Notes: generated by a model from the sequence alone, not told the origin. DNA of 64,000 nt from Adiantum capillus-veneris (GCA_014529385.2 CM043960.1:27113896-27177895); one strand, 5' to 3'; shown: positions 33,574-45,522, counted from the stretch's first letter. Translations and numbers: made by a program.

Positions 33574-35464
33574 ATGTGTCGCTCTTATCTGTCCAAGTCT
33601 TTGTAGAATCTATTTGCACAAGTTTGTTTCCATCTTTGCGTACCGTTGAATTGCGACCAGAAGTAATCACCTTGAACCACTTCACATCCAACAAAAACAT
33701 CTCAAACCGCCTGAAGCTTACTTTCAGGATATCTGACACCAGACCACAGTAATCCAGGTTGCTAGTGCTCTCATTCGTGTCTCTAGCACTGGCCCTGCTC
33801 TTTTGCATGAAACTAACCATTACCCCACTGTCAAATGTGTTTCTTCTATTGTCAATTTGTTGTGTTCTGAAATGCTTTCCATGCGACCACAGTGCCATGT
33901 ATGTATGATACTTCCAGTCACATCCAATAGCCAGCTCTTCCTCTTCTAGAGATATGGGTTCTCCGATCTGTCGAGCTGCTCTCACTGTCTTGTCCAACCA
34001 TGCCATTGTGGGGAATTCAAGTAGAGGAGCGAGATAGTCTGGCAAGGGTAAGCCTCTAGTCGTTCGACTTCGCCTGAAATCCTGTCGCTCTAGATTGCGT
34101 CTCTGTTTCTCTTCTTCGTACCTTTCAAGCCATTTTTGCATCGGCGCTGAATTTAGTATACAGAACTTCATGATCTTTTCTCGCATGGCTAGGTTCATTT
34201 TCTTCAGCACCCCTTGCCCTTGCGGCTCCTCTCCCACCAGTCTTGCATCCTCCTCATCGCTCCACAGTCGAGGCATTTCTGGGTCAGAAACGGATAGAAA
34301 TTCGGTCGTCAATACAAGAGACTCTTGCACCAGCCATCCTTCTGCCATGCTCCCCTCTGGACGCGCTTTTTGGCGAACAAAACCCTTAAGTGTTTTCATG
34401 AACCGCTCTAGAAAGAACATCCAACGGCTGTGGACTGTACCTGCCACTGCAACCTCATCTACTACATGGACGAGCAAGTGCATTTGGATAGCTAGGCAAC
34501 TCGTGGGTAGATACTTCTCAATCATGCAAACTGCCTCAATGGAGTTAGCCCTTGCGACTGCAATAGATTCCTCCTGTATCTCCTTAGAAGAGATCCACCG
34601 CACTAGCTCTGAAATCTTGTATATGCAGGTCCACACTTCCTCCATTAAACACCCCTTGATCGCAATTGGAAGAATGAATTGCAAGAACTTATACCAGTCG
34701 TGCGATTTCAACCCTGACAGTTGATCGTCACGGGTGAATGCTGTCTTGAGACATCGTATATATATCCTATTGGCGTCCTGAACTCTGAAATCACCCTTTT
34801 CACTTGTCGCTCTTCGTTTTTTAGCAATACCCATGGCGCTCTTGGAAGTTTTGTTTGACCAGCTGCATTGGTGAAAGGCCACAACTCTGGCATCTTTCCA
34901 ACCGACTGCAGATCATCTCGTGAAGCTCGATTGTCTTTCATTCCCATGATTGTCTTCCAGAGGAGCTCTCCCACATTCTTGAATATATGCATTGGATCCA
35001 GCAAATGGTTAATTAGTAGATCACCCCAGTACGGCAACGTATGGAGAATGGACAAACGTTTCATTCCTGGAACAGGTTGCCCCTCATGTTGCTCCCATCG
35101 GCGATGCCACTCTTGTACATGCATAGGACGACATTCGACGCGACCAAGCTGGACTTCGCGCAAGTGATGGCCATCTGGAAGATAACGGTGGTGGCCTTGA
35201 TAAATTGTCTTTTGAAGAGAGGTAGAATAGCGCACATCGAAAGACTGCCCGCAAATTGGACATGCATTGTATCCCGAAGTTGTTAGTCAACTTCCTCAAC
35301 ATGTCTTCAGGAGATAGGCGCACGGCTTTTGGTGCTGCTTCGTTCGCGTTCTCCTCGCTTGTCTGGAAGAAGGCACCCAGAATCTCCTCCATGCCGTCAT
35401 CTTCTGTCTGTAAGCCCTTTTCTGCTTCCATCCGTGGCTCTATATTGGTTGGACCTTCACGCAT
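33527..35464 (-). pseudogene. CACTA TNP2 transposase core (frameshifted)
   Basis: Two overlapping frames form one TNP2. The first (35235-34708) carries LPYWGDLLINHLLDPMHIFK, the hallmark of the TNP2 catalytic region. The second (34882-33527) carries LSGLKSHDWYKFLQFILPIA, then MHLLVHVVDEV and RWMFFLERFMKTLKGFVRQ (DUF4218), and finally LDYCGLVSDILKV and RRFEMFLLDVKWFKV (DUF4216). A frameshift lies near 34745. The plus-strand frames over this span are shadows. Confidence 0.85.
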
Positions 35465-35467
35465 AAT

Positions 35468-35531
<64 letters not shown>

Positions 35532-35772
35532 ATGTAGGTGCTATGTCGCGGAAATCAATGCCTGTTCCATAGGAGTCGTATCGTAGATTCTGTACGGTTT
35601 CTCTAGCAAACTCTCCGTACTTGTGCACATGCTCATTACATATCCTACGCTTGCGCAGGATTTGATACTTGCAGAGCGTGCACGAGCATGCAATCTTTTC
35701 CTCCATGTTAGTTGGTATTTTGCATGGTTCCCAAGAGGATGCACAATACAATTTTTTGGTTGCAATGCCCAA
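35440..35772 (-). pseudogene. CACTA transposase N-terminal zinc-binding region interrupted by a (CT)n tract
   Basis: KIACSCTLCKYQ, then RRICNEHVHKYGEFA matches the transposase-associated domain found before TNP2 (Cys pairs, HVxxYG). The coding strand then enters a 59-bp microsatellite (35471-35529) translated as Glu-Arg repeats, which throws the frame relative to the TNP2 core. Confidence 0.7.
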
Positions 35773-35785
35773 AATTATGGATGGA

Positions 35786-36137
35786 CATTCTCAATTTGGT
35801 ACTTTTGATTTCCACCCACACTTGGTAGTATAATACCAAATTAGGTTTTGGAAACAAATTTGGTGCCTTTAGTGTATCGTGCAAAGTATCAAGCTAGAGA
35901 GATTGTACCAATTTTGTCTATTTTCTATATCTAGAAAAGCTCCCAATTTGGTACTCTGGATCCAGATTGTAATTATGTAATATACAAAAAGTAGCCAATT
36001 TGGTACTATGTAGGTTACTTAGGTATGTCGGCATACTACCTAAGGGGATCCACAATAACAGTTTGATACTTTTGGGAACTTCTTGCATGCAAATGCATAG
36101 TACCAAATTGGATTTTGGGTGCTTTTAGTGTTACCGC
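35786..36137. repeat. Repeat of about 270-bp units containing TTTGGTACTATG, left part
   Basis: Blocks such as caatttggtactttt (35787 and, diverged, 36056), cacttggtagtataatacc and caaatttggtgcc recur at about 270-bp spacing. The same blocks continue at 41471-41944, so the gypsy element 36138-41470 interrupts one array. The site of interruption can be reconstructed by aligning both flanks with a whole unit. Confidence 0.7.
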
Positions 36138-36629
36138 TGTCAGAAAATCCAATATCTAACCAACCCAAATGATTTTCTCATATTCAACTGATCATTTTAT
36201 GTGGGAGGATAAACGAGAACAAGGATTAAGATATAGACATGTGCTTATAGATCTATCTGAACATGGGGCCAATGGTTAAGGGGCCCAAATGAGAGATGGT
36301 CTATCAAAGAGCAAGGCTAACCAATGGAGCATAAGACCTTAGGGTTAGCTTCATTTAAGACCTCCAATCATTAGTGTAAAAGTACTTTGACCTTAGGTAA
36401 GCTAGGGCTGAGCTTGAGGTGCTTGATGATTGAGATGCTTGAGGTGCTTGTCATGCTTGAGATGCTAGGGCTATACTTGAGGTGAGAACCCAGCCCAAGC
36501 TTGAGGGGCTTAAGGGATAAGCTTGTGGTGAGAACTAGGCCCAAGGTTGAGGGGCTTGAGGTGGCACAAAAGTCAAATCTAATCCCTACAAGGAGGGGGC
36601 GAGCCCTACAACAAGAGGGGGGATGAGAG

Positions 36630-36688
<59 letters not shown>

Positions 36689-37697
36689 GGAATGCTTGGT
36701 ACAAAGAAAGCAAAAGGGACACTTGTCAAGTTCCTCCTCATGGTGTGCCTGAAGCCTATTGGTTGGCCACCCAAGGGGTCCAATGATAATTTAGAAGATT
36801 TAATCAATTGTTTTAGCATTTATCAAGTCCTCTCTCTCAAAGGGGAAAGGGGGACACTTGTCCCAAGGCTACCCTTATTACTTGATTTACCTCCTACTTG
36901 TGATTGGCTAGGCCTGGAAGGGCCCAATGAGCTTCAAGCATGAGCTACAAGGGGGGGTCGACCAAGGAAGCTAGGGGCTTGCCTAGGGGGTATACTCTCC
37001 CACACACACTCACACACACTGTCATTGTGTGAAGTGCAAAGTGCAAGAGCTCCCTCTCCTTCTCCAAGCAAGTAGAGAGGTTGAGAGCCTACACCAACAC
37101 TCTTGGTATGGAGTGCAAATCCAGCCAAGAGCCATGCTTCAATGCTTAAGCTTTCCATCTTCTCCATGTTCATTACTATTCGATCATGGATGCTAGCAAG
37201 AAGAGTGATGATAAGTGAGGAACTATTTTTTTCTTCTATGGAATGTTTCTTCTTCCTCTTCCCTACCCTCATTCCCCGCTAGCTCTCTCCACCTTCAAAG
37301 GTGTTTGGGGTTTTGGACCCGAGGCTTGGGATAGTTAATTCTTTACTCAAAATTTATGTTATGCTCGTGATGCATGAAGTTTTCCATCTTCATTGCATCA
37401 CCTAGGTCACAAGGAACATAAAGATTGTATTGTAGCAAGTCTCTCTTGATGGGAGAAATCATAATACAAATCCCTATTGGAGGGGGGACCACGAATCCAC
37501 ATAAATCCGGTCCTCAACTATTATCATGTTCTCTTAATTCTCTCTCTTGCAAAGTATTGCTTATCCCAAGTTAACTAATTGCTATGTTTATATTGCTATC
37601 TTCAATTATGATCACCCACTATGCTCACAAAGTAAATTTTCAAAAGTACTCTCATTAATTTTTGCTACTCTCAGGTTAATAGGCCAATTCCATTACA
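36138..37697 (+). repeat. 5' LTR of the plus-strand chromovirus-like element
   Basis: 1560 bp, TGTCAGAAAATCC to CCATTACA. It holds a run of 28 CA units (36632-36688) that is short in the copy at 27534-29118. Many imperfect gcttgaggtgctt repeats occur at 36410-36560, the minisatellite also seen in the other copy. Confidence 0.88.
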
Positions 37698-37698
37698 T

Positions 37699-37710
37699 TG
37701 GTACCAGAGC
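37699..37710 (+). other. Primer-binding site TGGTACCAGAGC
   Basis: Two bases after the LTR end. It resembles the Met-tRNA site TGGTATCAGAGC with one difference. Confidence 0.75.
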
Positions 37711-38069
37711 ATTTGGTTTCTCTTTTCTTGGTTAAGAAGAGAGGTCTTTAAGTAGCCTATAAATGGTTGATTTTGTTAATTATATTAGGGTAAGTGGATC
37801 TGGGATCTAGTATCAGTTTTGTTGAGCCCACTATGTGGGATATGGTGCACATCTTGGGAGATTTGGACTTAATAATGGAGGCTTTTTAGACTTGCCTACG
37901 GATTTACCATTATTGAGCCATAAGAAGTCTGAAAGGAGCTAGCCCTCGACAACTCTGCTATGTTAGACCTACTCCACTACTCTCTATACTTAAACACTTT
38001 GAGCTGTGGGTGTAGATATTTAAGGGCCAATTTTCAAAGGCTAAGAGGAGTGACAACTAAGGTTTTGAA

Positions 38070-39200
38070 TTGCCAAAGCATACACTAATTATGTACACAA
38101 ATTTTGTAAATGTGGCTGACAATAATCAAGAGAGTAGAATGAACATTAATAGCTTTGATTCTGCACCTGAAGGTGCTAATGAAGATGCTCCCATGTTTGT
38201 CAATTATCTCATTACTAGGTTGCAACAATCTATGAGAAACCCTGCTTGCAAGCCGAAGTTACTCAACAACTTCGCGCTTATGGAATTTGCCTTCCTCTCC
38301 AAGTGGAGAGAGAGATTAGGAGGCCTCTTGAAGAGACCCCCAAAAGAAGACTCTCTTCCATACGAGAGGAGGAATCCAAAGAGCAACGAAACTTTAAAGA
38401 TGTGGCTCCACAAAGACGGCAATCTAGACGATCACCCACTCCTCCCAAGAGGAAAATATGAACACACAGTCCTTCTCCTTGTCACTCCGAAAGGGAAGAG
38501 AGGAAACAAAGGAAGAAAAGGGCAAGAAAGAGGTCACCCTCTTCTCCTTATTCTTCACCTTCCTCCTCTTTCGACAAAAGCTATGGCTATTCTCCTAGAG
38601 AATACATAATAGGAGGACATCGCAAATCATACCTTGCATGGAAAAGGTCAATAAAAGCTAAAGAAGCTCAAGAGGGTGGAAAGAGTATCTCTTTTCTCAC
38701 CTATGATGGCACCTTTGGTGATATCGACAAAGTGGTGGCCTTCATCCAACAATTTGATGCGGACTTTGGAGACGAGGGCTTCACTGAGTCCTCCAAGCTA
38801 CACCATGTAGCTATGCACTTCCAAAAATCAGCTCTTCAATGGTGGGCAAGCCTTCGTGGAAATGGCGAAGCCCCAAAGACATGGAAAACTCTACGAGTTT
38901 CCATCATGAAGCAATTCCAACAATGCAAAGGACAAAGTGCATACTGAATGGTGCAACTTGAAGCTTCTCTCTCATGAGTCTATCCACAAGTATGTAGACA
39001 AGTTTTGGGATTTGCATCTCAAGGCTACTGTCTTTCAAAAGATAGACATTGCCAAGAAAAAGCATCAATTTTGTGCGGGATTACGTGAAGAGATGACAGA
39101 ATACATCAACTATCAATGGCCTGGTTCTATCACCGGAGTAATCCATCACACCATGGTTGCTTCACACATCAATTTCCATCAAGAGGCCAGATGAAATGCC
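38070..39200 (+). pseudogene. Gypsy gag (broken)
   Basis: Early residues (MPKHTLIMYTNFVNVADNN) lead, after a frameshift near 38250, to an Arg/Ser-rich stretch and then a retrotransposon gag core: YDGTFGDIDKVVAFIQQFDA, MHFQKSALQWWASLRG. A second shift near 38940 leads into KYVDKFWDLHLKA and the C-terminal part. At least four lesions are present. Confidence 0.85.
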
Positions 39201-39206
39201 AAGCCC

Positions 39207-39835
39207 ATGGAAAACAAAGACAAAAATGATGCAAAGGGAAAAACCAATGCTCAAAACTATTCCCAAGGCACTTCCAACAACATCAACAACAATCGGTCCA
39301 AGGAGAAGGGAGTTTACAAAAGCATAAACAAACTCTCTCTTGAAGAGATTGAAGCTTTTTGCAGGGACCATAAGTGTTTCAAGTGTGGGGAGCAAGGACA
39401 TGGCTATTGTTCATGTCCCAAGAAAAATGCTTGCAATGAGACTCCTAGGGCTTCCACCGTTGAAGCTCCAAAAGAGGATATTCATTGCAAAGGATCATCA
39501 CTTTCCTATGCTTGGAGAAAGGTAAGAGAGCATGATGCCTTCATCTTTTTTGACCCTAGCTCTACTCACAACTTCATATCAATGGAGTTGGCCACCAAGT
39601 TGGGCATTCAAGCTTTCAAGATGGGAGATATTGTAACAATTGACACGGCTTTCAAGGGACAACAAGGCTCCGTTACTCCCTTGACTGGTAAGTTGAGGCT
39701 TCATGTCCAAAGCTATGTCGAAAGACTTTTCATCTCTCCTCTCCAACATGAGGATGCTATCCTAGGGGCGCCATGGTTTGATCACATGGCTGCCAATATG
39801 AAGTTCCTTGAAAGGAGAATCTACTTCATCTACAG
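39207..39835 (+). pseudogene. Gypsy nucleocapsid and protease
   Basis: A CCHC knuckle CFKCGEQGHGYCSC is followed by the protease start IFFDPSSTHNFISMELATKL. The usual D-S/T-G-A is DPSS here, keeping Asp but losing Gly. The flap and C-terminal blocks LRLHVQSYVERLF and AILGAPWFDHM are present. The frame then runs into the foreign integrase fragment in a different phase. Confidence 0.85.
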
Positions 39836-40268
39836 TCATCACAAAGCAGGTGAACAATCACACAGGAGACCGGGATAAACATCTCATGGCAGCTCTTTGG
39901 GCGTACCGGACGACGTTCCGAACATCACTAGGTTTCACCCCTTCCCATCTAGTTTATGGGAAGGAGGCAAATCTACCCATTGAGGTATAGATAGCCAGCT
40001 TACGAGTCTTGGCTAGCCAGATACAACGTCCAATTGTAAATCTCCGAAACCACATCTTGGATTTGGAGAGGCTCCATCTAGATAGGGAAGAAGCAATCAA
40101 TCACTATGCAGTGTAGGCAGAATGACGCCGGCTCACTTTTAATCAAGGGCTTAAAGAAAAGGGAATGGAAAAAGGTATGTTAGTGTTGAGATACGACAAC
40201 AGATTTGACACCAGAAAGGACAAGAAATTTCAACCCAGATGGGAGGGACCATTCATCATCAAGAAGGA
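39836..40268 (+). pseudogene. Foreign integrase C-terminal fragment inserted between protease and RT
   Basis: The sequence ITKQV, DKHLMAALWAYRTTFRTSLG, HLVYGKEANLPIEV, ILDLERLHLDREEAINHY, LVLRYDNRFDTRKDKKFQ and WEGPFII is the C-terminal half of a gypsy integrase. It resembles the Tat-lineage integrase at 51040-51744 and not the chromovirus integrase at 29480-30089. Normal gypsy order puts integrase after RT. Host protease-RT linker sequence resumes at about 40270. It contains three in-frame TAG stops. Confidence 0.85.
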
Positions 40269-40437
40269 AAGAATATGTATATAAATTCTAGTGAGCGTGG
40301 TTGCATTATTCCACTTGTAAATCCTCCTGCTTTTGATAAATCAATGAAGAGCTCAGTTCTACGTACATGATTTTTGTCAAAGAGTCTCTAAAAGATGTCT
40401 CATCAATTTAAGTGGTAGGAATCAAGAAGAGTTAGAC

Positions 40438-41168
40438 TTGTCTAATTTTCTAAAAGGATTCCAAGATGTGTTCATTGATGATATCCCTATGGACTTACCT
40501 CCAAAAAGAGGGGATGATAACCATCGAATTGAGATCCTTCCAGGAAGCTCACCACCTAACAAGCCTCCTTATCGAGTCTCTCAAGCTCAACACGAGGAGA
40601 TCATGAGGCAAATACATGAATTGATAGAGAAAGGGACTGTGAGGCCTAGTTCCTATCCCTTTTGTTCTCTAGTCCTTTTAGTGCAAAAGAAAGATGGTAC
40701 ATACCGTATGTGTGTGGACTATTGAGCATTGAACCAAATCGCTATCAAATTTTTTTCCCCCTTGCCTTGGGTAGAAGATCTGTTTGATAAGCTACAAGGC
40801 TCTACCTACTTCAGTAGGATTGAAGTTAAAAGTGGCTATCATCAAATAAGGATAGTGGATGAAGATATCCTAAAGATCACGTTTCGCACAACGTTTGGTC
40901 TTTATGAATATCTAGTCATGCCTTTTGGCTTGACTAATGCACTAGCTACGTTCAATCTTCTAATGGAGAAACTTTTTAGACCTTACAGTAAATTGACTGG
41001 AGTGTTCTTTGATGATATCATCATCTACTCTAAGTCTTTAGAGGAACATAAGAAACATCTCCAAGTGATTTTTTCCAACATTGAGGGAGAAAAAACTTTT
41101 TCTCAACAAAAAAAAAGCAAAATTTTCCTTCAAGAGATTCAATACCTAGGTCATATTATCTCTCAAGA
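40438..41168 (+). pseudogene. Gypsy reverse transcriptase (truncated)
   Basis: Starts in the linker NFLKGFQDVFIDDIPMDLPP and runs through EKGTVRPSSYPFCSLVLLVQ, KDGTYRMCVDY, a TGA at about 40723 in place of an Arg codon, KSGYHQIRI, YLVMPFGLTNALATF and VFFDDIIIYSKSLEEH; the catalytic motif is FFDD. It ends at IQYLGHIISQD, where RT is fused to LTR sequence. RNase H is absent. Confidence 0.88.
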
Positions 41169-41470
41169 TGCATCACCTAGGTCACAAGGAACACAAAGAT
41201 TTTATTGTAATAAGTCTCTCTTGATGGGAGAAATCATAATAGAAAAGCCTATTGGAAGGGGGACCGGCTCCACATAAATCCGGTCCTCAGCTGTTGTCAT
41301 GTTCTCTAAATTCTCTCTCTTGCAAAAGTATTATTCATGCCAAGTTAACTAATTTCTATGTTTATGTTGATATCTTCAATTATGATCGCCCGCTATGCTC
41401 ACAAAGTAATTCTCAAAAGTACACTCATTAATTTCCACTACTCTCAAGTTAATAGGCCAATCTCATTACA
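41169..41470 (+). repeat. Truncated 3' LTR fused to RT
   Basis: Begins gcatcacctaggtcacaagg, equal to position about 37401 of the 5' LTR, and ends CTCATTACA. The RT-LTR junction (aagatgcatcacc) shows that everything from RNase H to the first 1.26 kb of the 3' LTR was deleted. About 90% identical to the 5' LTR by eye. Confidence 0.85.
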
Positions 41471-41944
41471 CCTGCGCAATACCAAACAAGATGCATAATA
41501 CCAATTTTAAAGCTTCTTAAAAAAATGGAAAGTACCTCATTTGGTACTACTGATCGAGATTGACACTATGTGGCATACAAAAAAGCTTTTGTTTGATACT
41601 ATGAATTCAGTTTGGTTCTATGAAGTGTAAAGAAATGTACCCAATTTGTTACTATGAAGGGTGCTTTGAGTTTGCCTGCATAGCACCTTAGAAATTCACA
41701 ATCTCAATTTGGTACTTTTGGGCATCACTCACACTTGGTAGTATAATACCAAACTAGGTTTTGAAACAAATTTGGTGCCTTCAAAGTATCCTCCAAAGTA
41801 CCAAAATTTATACATAGTACCAACATTTGCACTTTTCTCTACCCAAAAAATAGAGCTTAATAATAGGGGTCTAATTCGATACTGTGCAGTTTACAAAAAA
41901 GTACCACATTGGGTACTATGCTAGGTGCCTGCATAGAACCTTAG
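41471..41944. repeat. Repeat of about 270-bp units, right part
   Basis: Continues the array of 35786-36137: ctcaatttggtacttttggg (about 41701), cacttggtagtataataccaa and caaatttggtgcc match the left part. A partial unit precedes it. Beyond 41944 the tandem LTR array begins. Confidence 0.7.
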
Positions 41945-44900
41945 TGTTGGGAGGCGTTGTAGCACGACCTAATCGCAACCCACACAAAATTATCAAATCC
42001 GTGGATCGACAACCCGGCTAGGGCATGGAAGCACAAGAATTGGATGAATAACAATGGAGGATTCAAGAGATCACCTCTCCAATGCAAGTAGAGATTAGCC
42101 ATGGCAAGACTAACTCTAAACCTACTCTATTCACTAATCAATCAACTCCTACACACATCAAGTCCACCGAAGTCCGACTTGCCATAGACTAGAAAACCCC
42201 AAGCACACTAATGATAAGTACACACTAATTACCGCAGGTCAATCACAACACTTCATCAATAGCTACACACATGAGGTCAATGGTGCTAGAGCTTCATAAA
42301 ACCTATCTACACACAAGAAAAAGATAGGGCACACACATTAATTACAAGATTAAGACCCAACTTAATCAACCTAATTAGTGATGCTAAATCTCACAAATCG
42401 AATGCTTGTGGAAGAATAGGAGTGGTTAATAGCAAGAAGTATATATCTCTCTCAAATCTAGAATAATGAGAGTGTAATACTACTCCATGACATAATGAAA
42501 TCTAGAGAAGATAAGACTAATGAGAAAATACGAATTAGATTATTCAAGAAGAGATTACTCTAATTACAATAATTAGCACTAGCCTCTCAAGCATAAACAT
42601 TAAGCTCAAGGCTAGGCCATAAAGTGAACACTCAAGAGAGAGGGAGCTCTCAAAAGTGGATCCTCAAGAGTGGATACTCAAGAATGAAGCTTCGCAGAAA
42701 GGCTTCCTTTTAAAGGCTTTCACCACCCTTTCACCACAATCCCATCTACTATGGGTTTAAGCTTGAGCCCTCAAACTACCATATACAAGTTTGGAACTCC
42801 AAGTGATCCCAAGACTTATACAAAGTGTGTATAAATATTATGCACAACCATAGCATATCTCCTGCTTGATGCATATTTGGTGTAGCCTGTGTTAGCCGCT
42901 GCTAACATTCCCAAAAAATGGCACCAAATGTTAGGAAGCGTTGTAGCACGACCTAATTGCAACCCAAAATTATCAAATCCGTGGATCGACAACCCGGCTA
43001 GGGCATGGAAGCACCAACATCGGATGAATAGCAATAGAGGATTCAAGAGATCACCTCTCCAATGCAAGTAGAGATTAGCCATGGCAAGACTAACTCTAAA
43101 CCTACTCTATTCACTAATCAATCAACTCCTACACACATCAAGTCCACCAAAGTTTGACTTGCCATGGACTAGAGACCCCAAGCACACTAATGATAAGCAC
43201 ACACTAATTACCACATGTCAATCATGGCACTTCATCAATAGCTACACACACGAGGTGAATGGTGCTATAGCTTATAAAACCTCTCTACACACAAGAAAAC
43301 AATAGGGCACACACACTAATTACAAGATTAAGACCCAACTTAATCAACCTAATTAGTGATGCTAAATCTCACAAATCGAATGCTTGTGGAAGAATAGGAG
43401 TGGTTAATAGCAAGAAGTACATACCTCTCTGAAATCTAGAATAATGAGAGTGTAACACTACTACATGAAATAATGAAATGTAGAAAAGATAAGACTAATG
43501 AGAAAATAGGAATTAGATTAATCAAGAAGAGATTACTCTAATTAGAAATGATTAGCACTAGTTTCTCAAGCATAAACATTAAGCTCAAGGCTAGGCCATA
43601 GAGTGAACACTCAAGAGAGAGGAAGTTCTCAAAAGTGGATCCTCAAGAGTGGATACTCAAGAATGAAGCCTCCTTGCATAAAGGCTTCCTTTTAAAGGCT
43701 TTCACCACAATCCCTTCTACTATAAGTTTAAGCTTGAGCTCTCAAACTACCATATACAACTTTGGAACTCCAAGTGAGCCCAAGACTTATACAAAGTGTG
43801 TTGGAAATATTATGCACAACCATAGAATATCTCCTGCTTGATGCATATTCGGTGTAGCCTATGTTAGCTGCTGCTAACATTGCCCGGCAACAGTGCCGAA
43901 TGTTAGGAGGTGTTGTAGCATGGCCTAATCACAACCCACACAAAATTATCAAATCCGTGGATCGGCAATCCGGCTAGGGCTTGGAAGCACCAACATTGGA
44001 TGAATAGCAATAGAGGATGCAAGAGATCACCACTTCAATGCAAATAAAGATTAGCCATGGCAAGACTAACTCTAAACCTACTCTATTCACTAATCAATCA
44101 ACTCCTACACACATCAAGTCCACCGAAGTTTGACTTGTCATAGACTAGAAACCCCAAGCACACTAATGATAAGCACACACTAATTACCACATGTCAATCA
44201 CGGCAGTTCATCAATAGCTACACACACAAGGTGAATGGTGCTAGAGTTTCATAAACCTATCGACACACAAGCAAACAATAGGGTATACAAACTAATTACA
44301 CAATTAAGACCCAACTTAATCAACCTAATTAGTGATGCTAAATCTCACAAATTGAATGCTTGTGGAAGAATAGGAGCGGTTAATAGCAAGAAGTACATAC
44401 CTCTCTCAAATCTAGTATAATGAGAGTGTAATACTACTCCATGACATAATGAAATTTAGAGAAGATAAGACTAATGAGAAAATAGGAATTAGATTAATCA
44501 AAAAGATCTTACTCTAATTACAATGATTAGCACTAGCCTCTCAAGCATAAACATTAAGCTCAAGGCTAGGCCATAGAATGAACATTCAAGAGAGAGGGAG
44601 CTCTCAAAAGTGGATCCTCAAGAGTGGATACTCAGAATGAAGCCTCCTTGCATAAAAGCTTCCTTTTAACACTAGTCTTGTAATGAGCCACAAATCTAGC
44701 TGAAGCCACTAAAGTAAACAAGCCATAACTTTTGTATTTGGTATCAAAACTTGATGAAACTTCTTAAGCATGGGTTTGAGATACAAAAAAAGCTTTAGAA
44801 CTCAAACTCTACATAAAAAGTCAAAAATAAAAAAAATGATTTTTAAAAATGAGCAAATTTTATGTAAAACTGCACCGTACTACCTAACTTGGTTGAGTAC

Positions 44901-45522
44901 TAGAAGTTGTCAGTCTTTATCTCTCTCTCTCTCATGCTAGAAAATAGGAAAAGGATATTTTCAGCTTGAATTTTGATTGGTTAGTCACCAAGGGAACCTC
45001 ATAATCCAAGAGAGATCATAAAACCTTCATGGCTCTATTAAGTACCTATCACAAGCAATTTTTCAAAGAATTTTGGGTGTGCTTTTAAAATATTTGATCT
45101 ATTTTTGAGAGAAAATTGAAAATAAGCATCCATCTTAATAAGTTATGCCTTGATGTTGGCCATTAGAAGACACTTTTAATTGTTTGTTTAGTTTTGTAGT
45201 ATTTTTTATCATCTTAAAATGAGTGTTGGACGTACTTTCTCAAAAGGATTTTTTAATCGGACAGTGTCAAACATATTTTCTACAAAAGTCTCTAAAAGCC
45301 ACAAAAGTGGCTATTTTTTTTACATGACTAGTGTTAAAGGCTTTCACCACAATCCCTTCTACTATGGGTTTAAGCTTGAGCCCTCAAACTTCCATATACA
45401 AGTTTGGAACTTCAAGTGAGCCCAAGACTTATAGAAAGTGTGTTGGGGATATTATGCACAACCATAGGATGTCTCCTGCTGGGATGCATATTTGGTGTAG
45501 CTTGTGTTAGCCACTGCTAACA
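41945..45522 (-). repeat. Tandem array of three LTRs separated by 21-bp primer-site spacers
   Basis: LTR1 41945-42907 (963 bp), LTR2 42929-43879 (951 bp) and LTR3 43901-45522 (954 bp without its insertion) each begin TGTT(A/G)GG and end GCTAACA on the plus strand. Between them lie ttcccaaaaaatggcaccaaa and ttgcccggcaacagtgccgaa. The second reads TTCGGCACTGTTGCCGGGCAA in antisense, like the gypsy primer site TGGCGCCGTTGCCGGGG. A polypurine tract (45523-45540, antisense aaattaggaaggggggaa) adjoins LTR3, so the parent element reads on the minus strand and LTR3 is its 3' LTR. Confidence 0.85.
44670..45333 (+). mobile_element. TTAA-flanked MITE, copy 1
   Basis: A 664-bp non-coding element inserted in LTR3. 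Ends are CACTAGTCTTGTAATGAGCC and, in complement, CACTAGTCATGTAAAAAAAA. TTAA flanks both ends (44666-44669, 45334-45337), and the other two LTRs show the empty site cctTTAAaggc once. A subterminal palindrome agccacaaaagtggct lies at about 45298-45313. The termini look CACTA-like, but a 4-bp TTAA duplication fits piggyBac-type insertion; a TA duplication with one extra base per TIR cannot be excluded. Confidence 0.8.

Larger units (their letters stand above)
32016..35785 (-). mobile_element. CACTA (En/Spm) DNA transposon, degenerate, one end identified
   Basis: The plus-strand terminus CACTACAACAAAAG at 32016 is a textbook CACTA end and is followed to 32155 by subterminal repeats of TCGCTAT and ATAGCGAC. 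Inside, TNP2-type transposase is encoded on the minus strand (35772-32906). I could not find the opposite TIR (TGTAGTG); it may have been lost in, or lie beyond, the repeat at 35786. Confidence 0.85.
36138..41470 (+). mobile_element. Chromovirus-like Ty3/gypsy element, plus strand, rearranged
   Basis: A 5' LTR (36138-37697) and primer site are followed by gag, protease, a foreign integrase fragment (39836-40268), RT, and a truncated 3' LTR (41169-41470). RNase H and the native integrase are missing. The LTR matches those at 27534-29118 and 30090-30733. Flanking pentamers ACCGC (36133-36137) and CCTGC (41471-41475) may be a decayed target duplication. Confidence 0.85.

Noticed and set aside
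33073-33606. 177-residue plus-strand frame
   Set aside because: Shadow of the minus-strand CACTA protein, which has recognisable motifs and splice sites.
34095-34724. 209-residue plus-strand frame
   Set aside because: Antisense of the TNP2/DUF4218 region.
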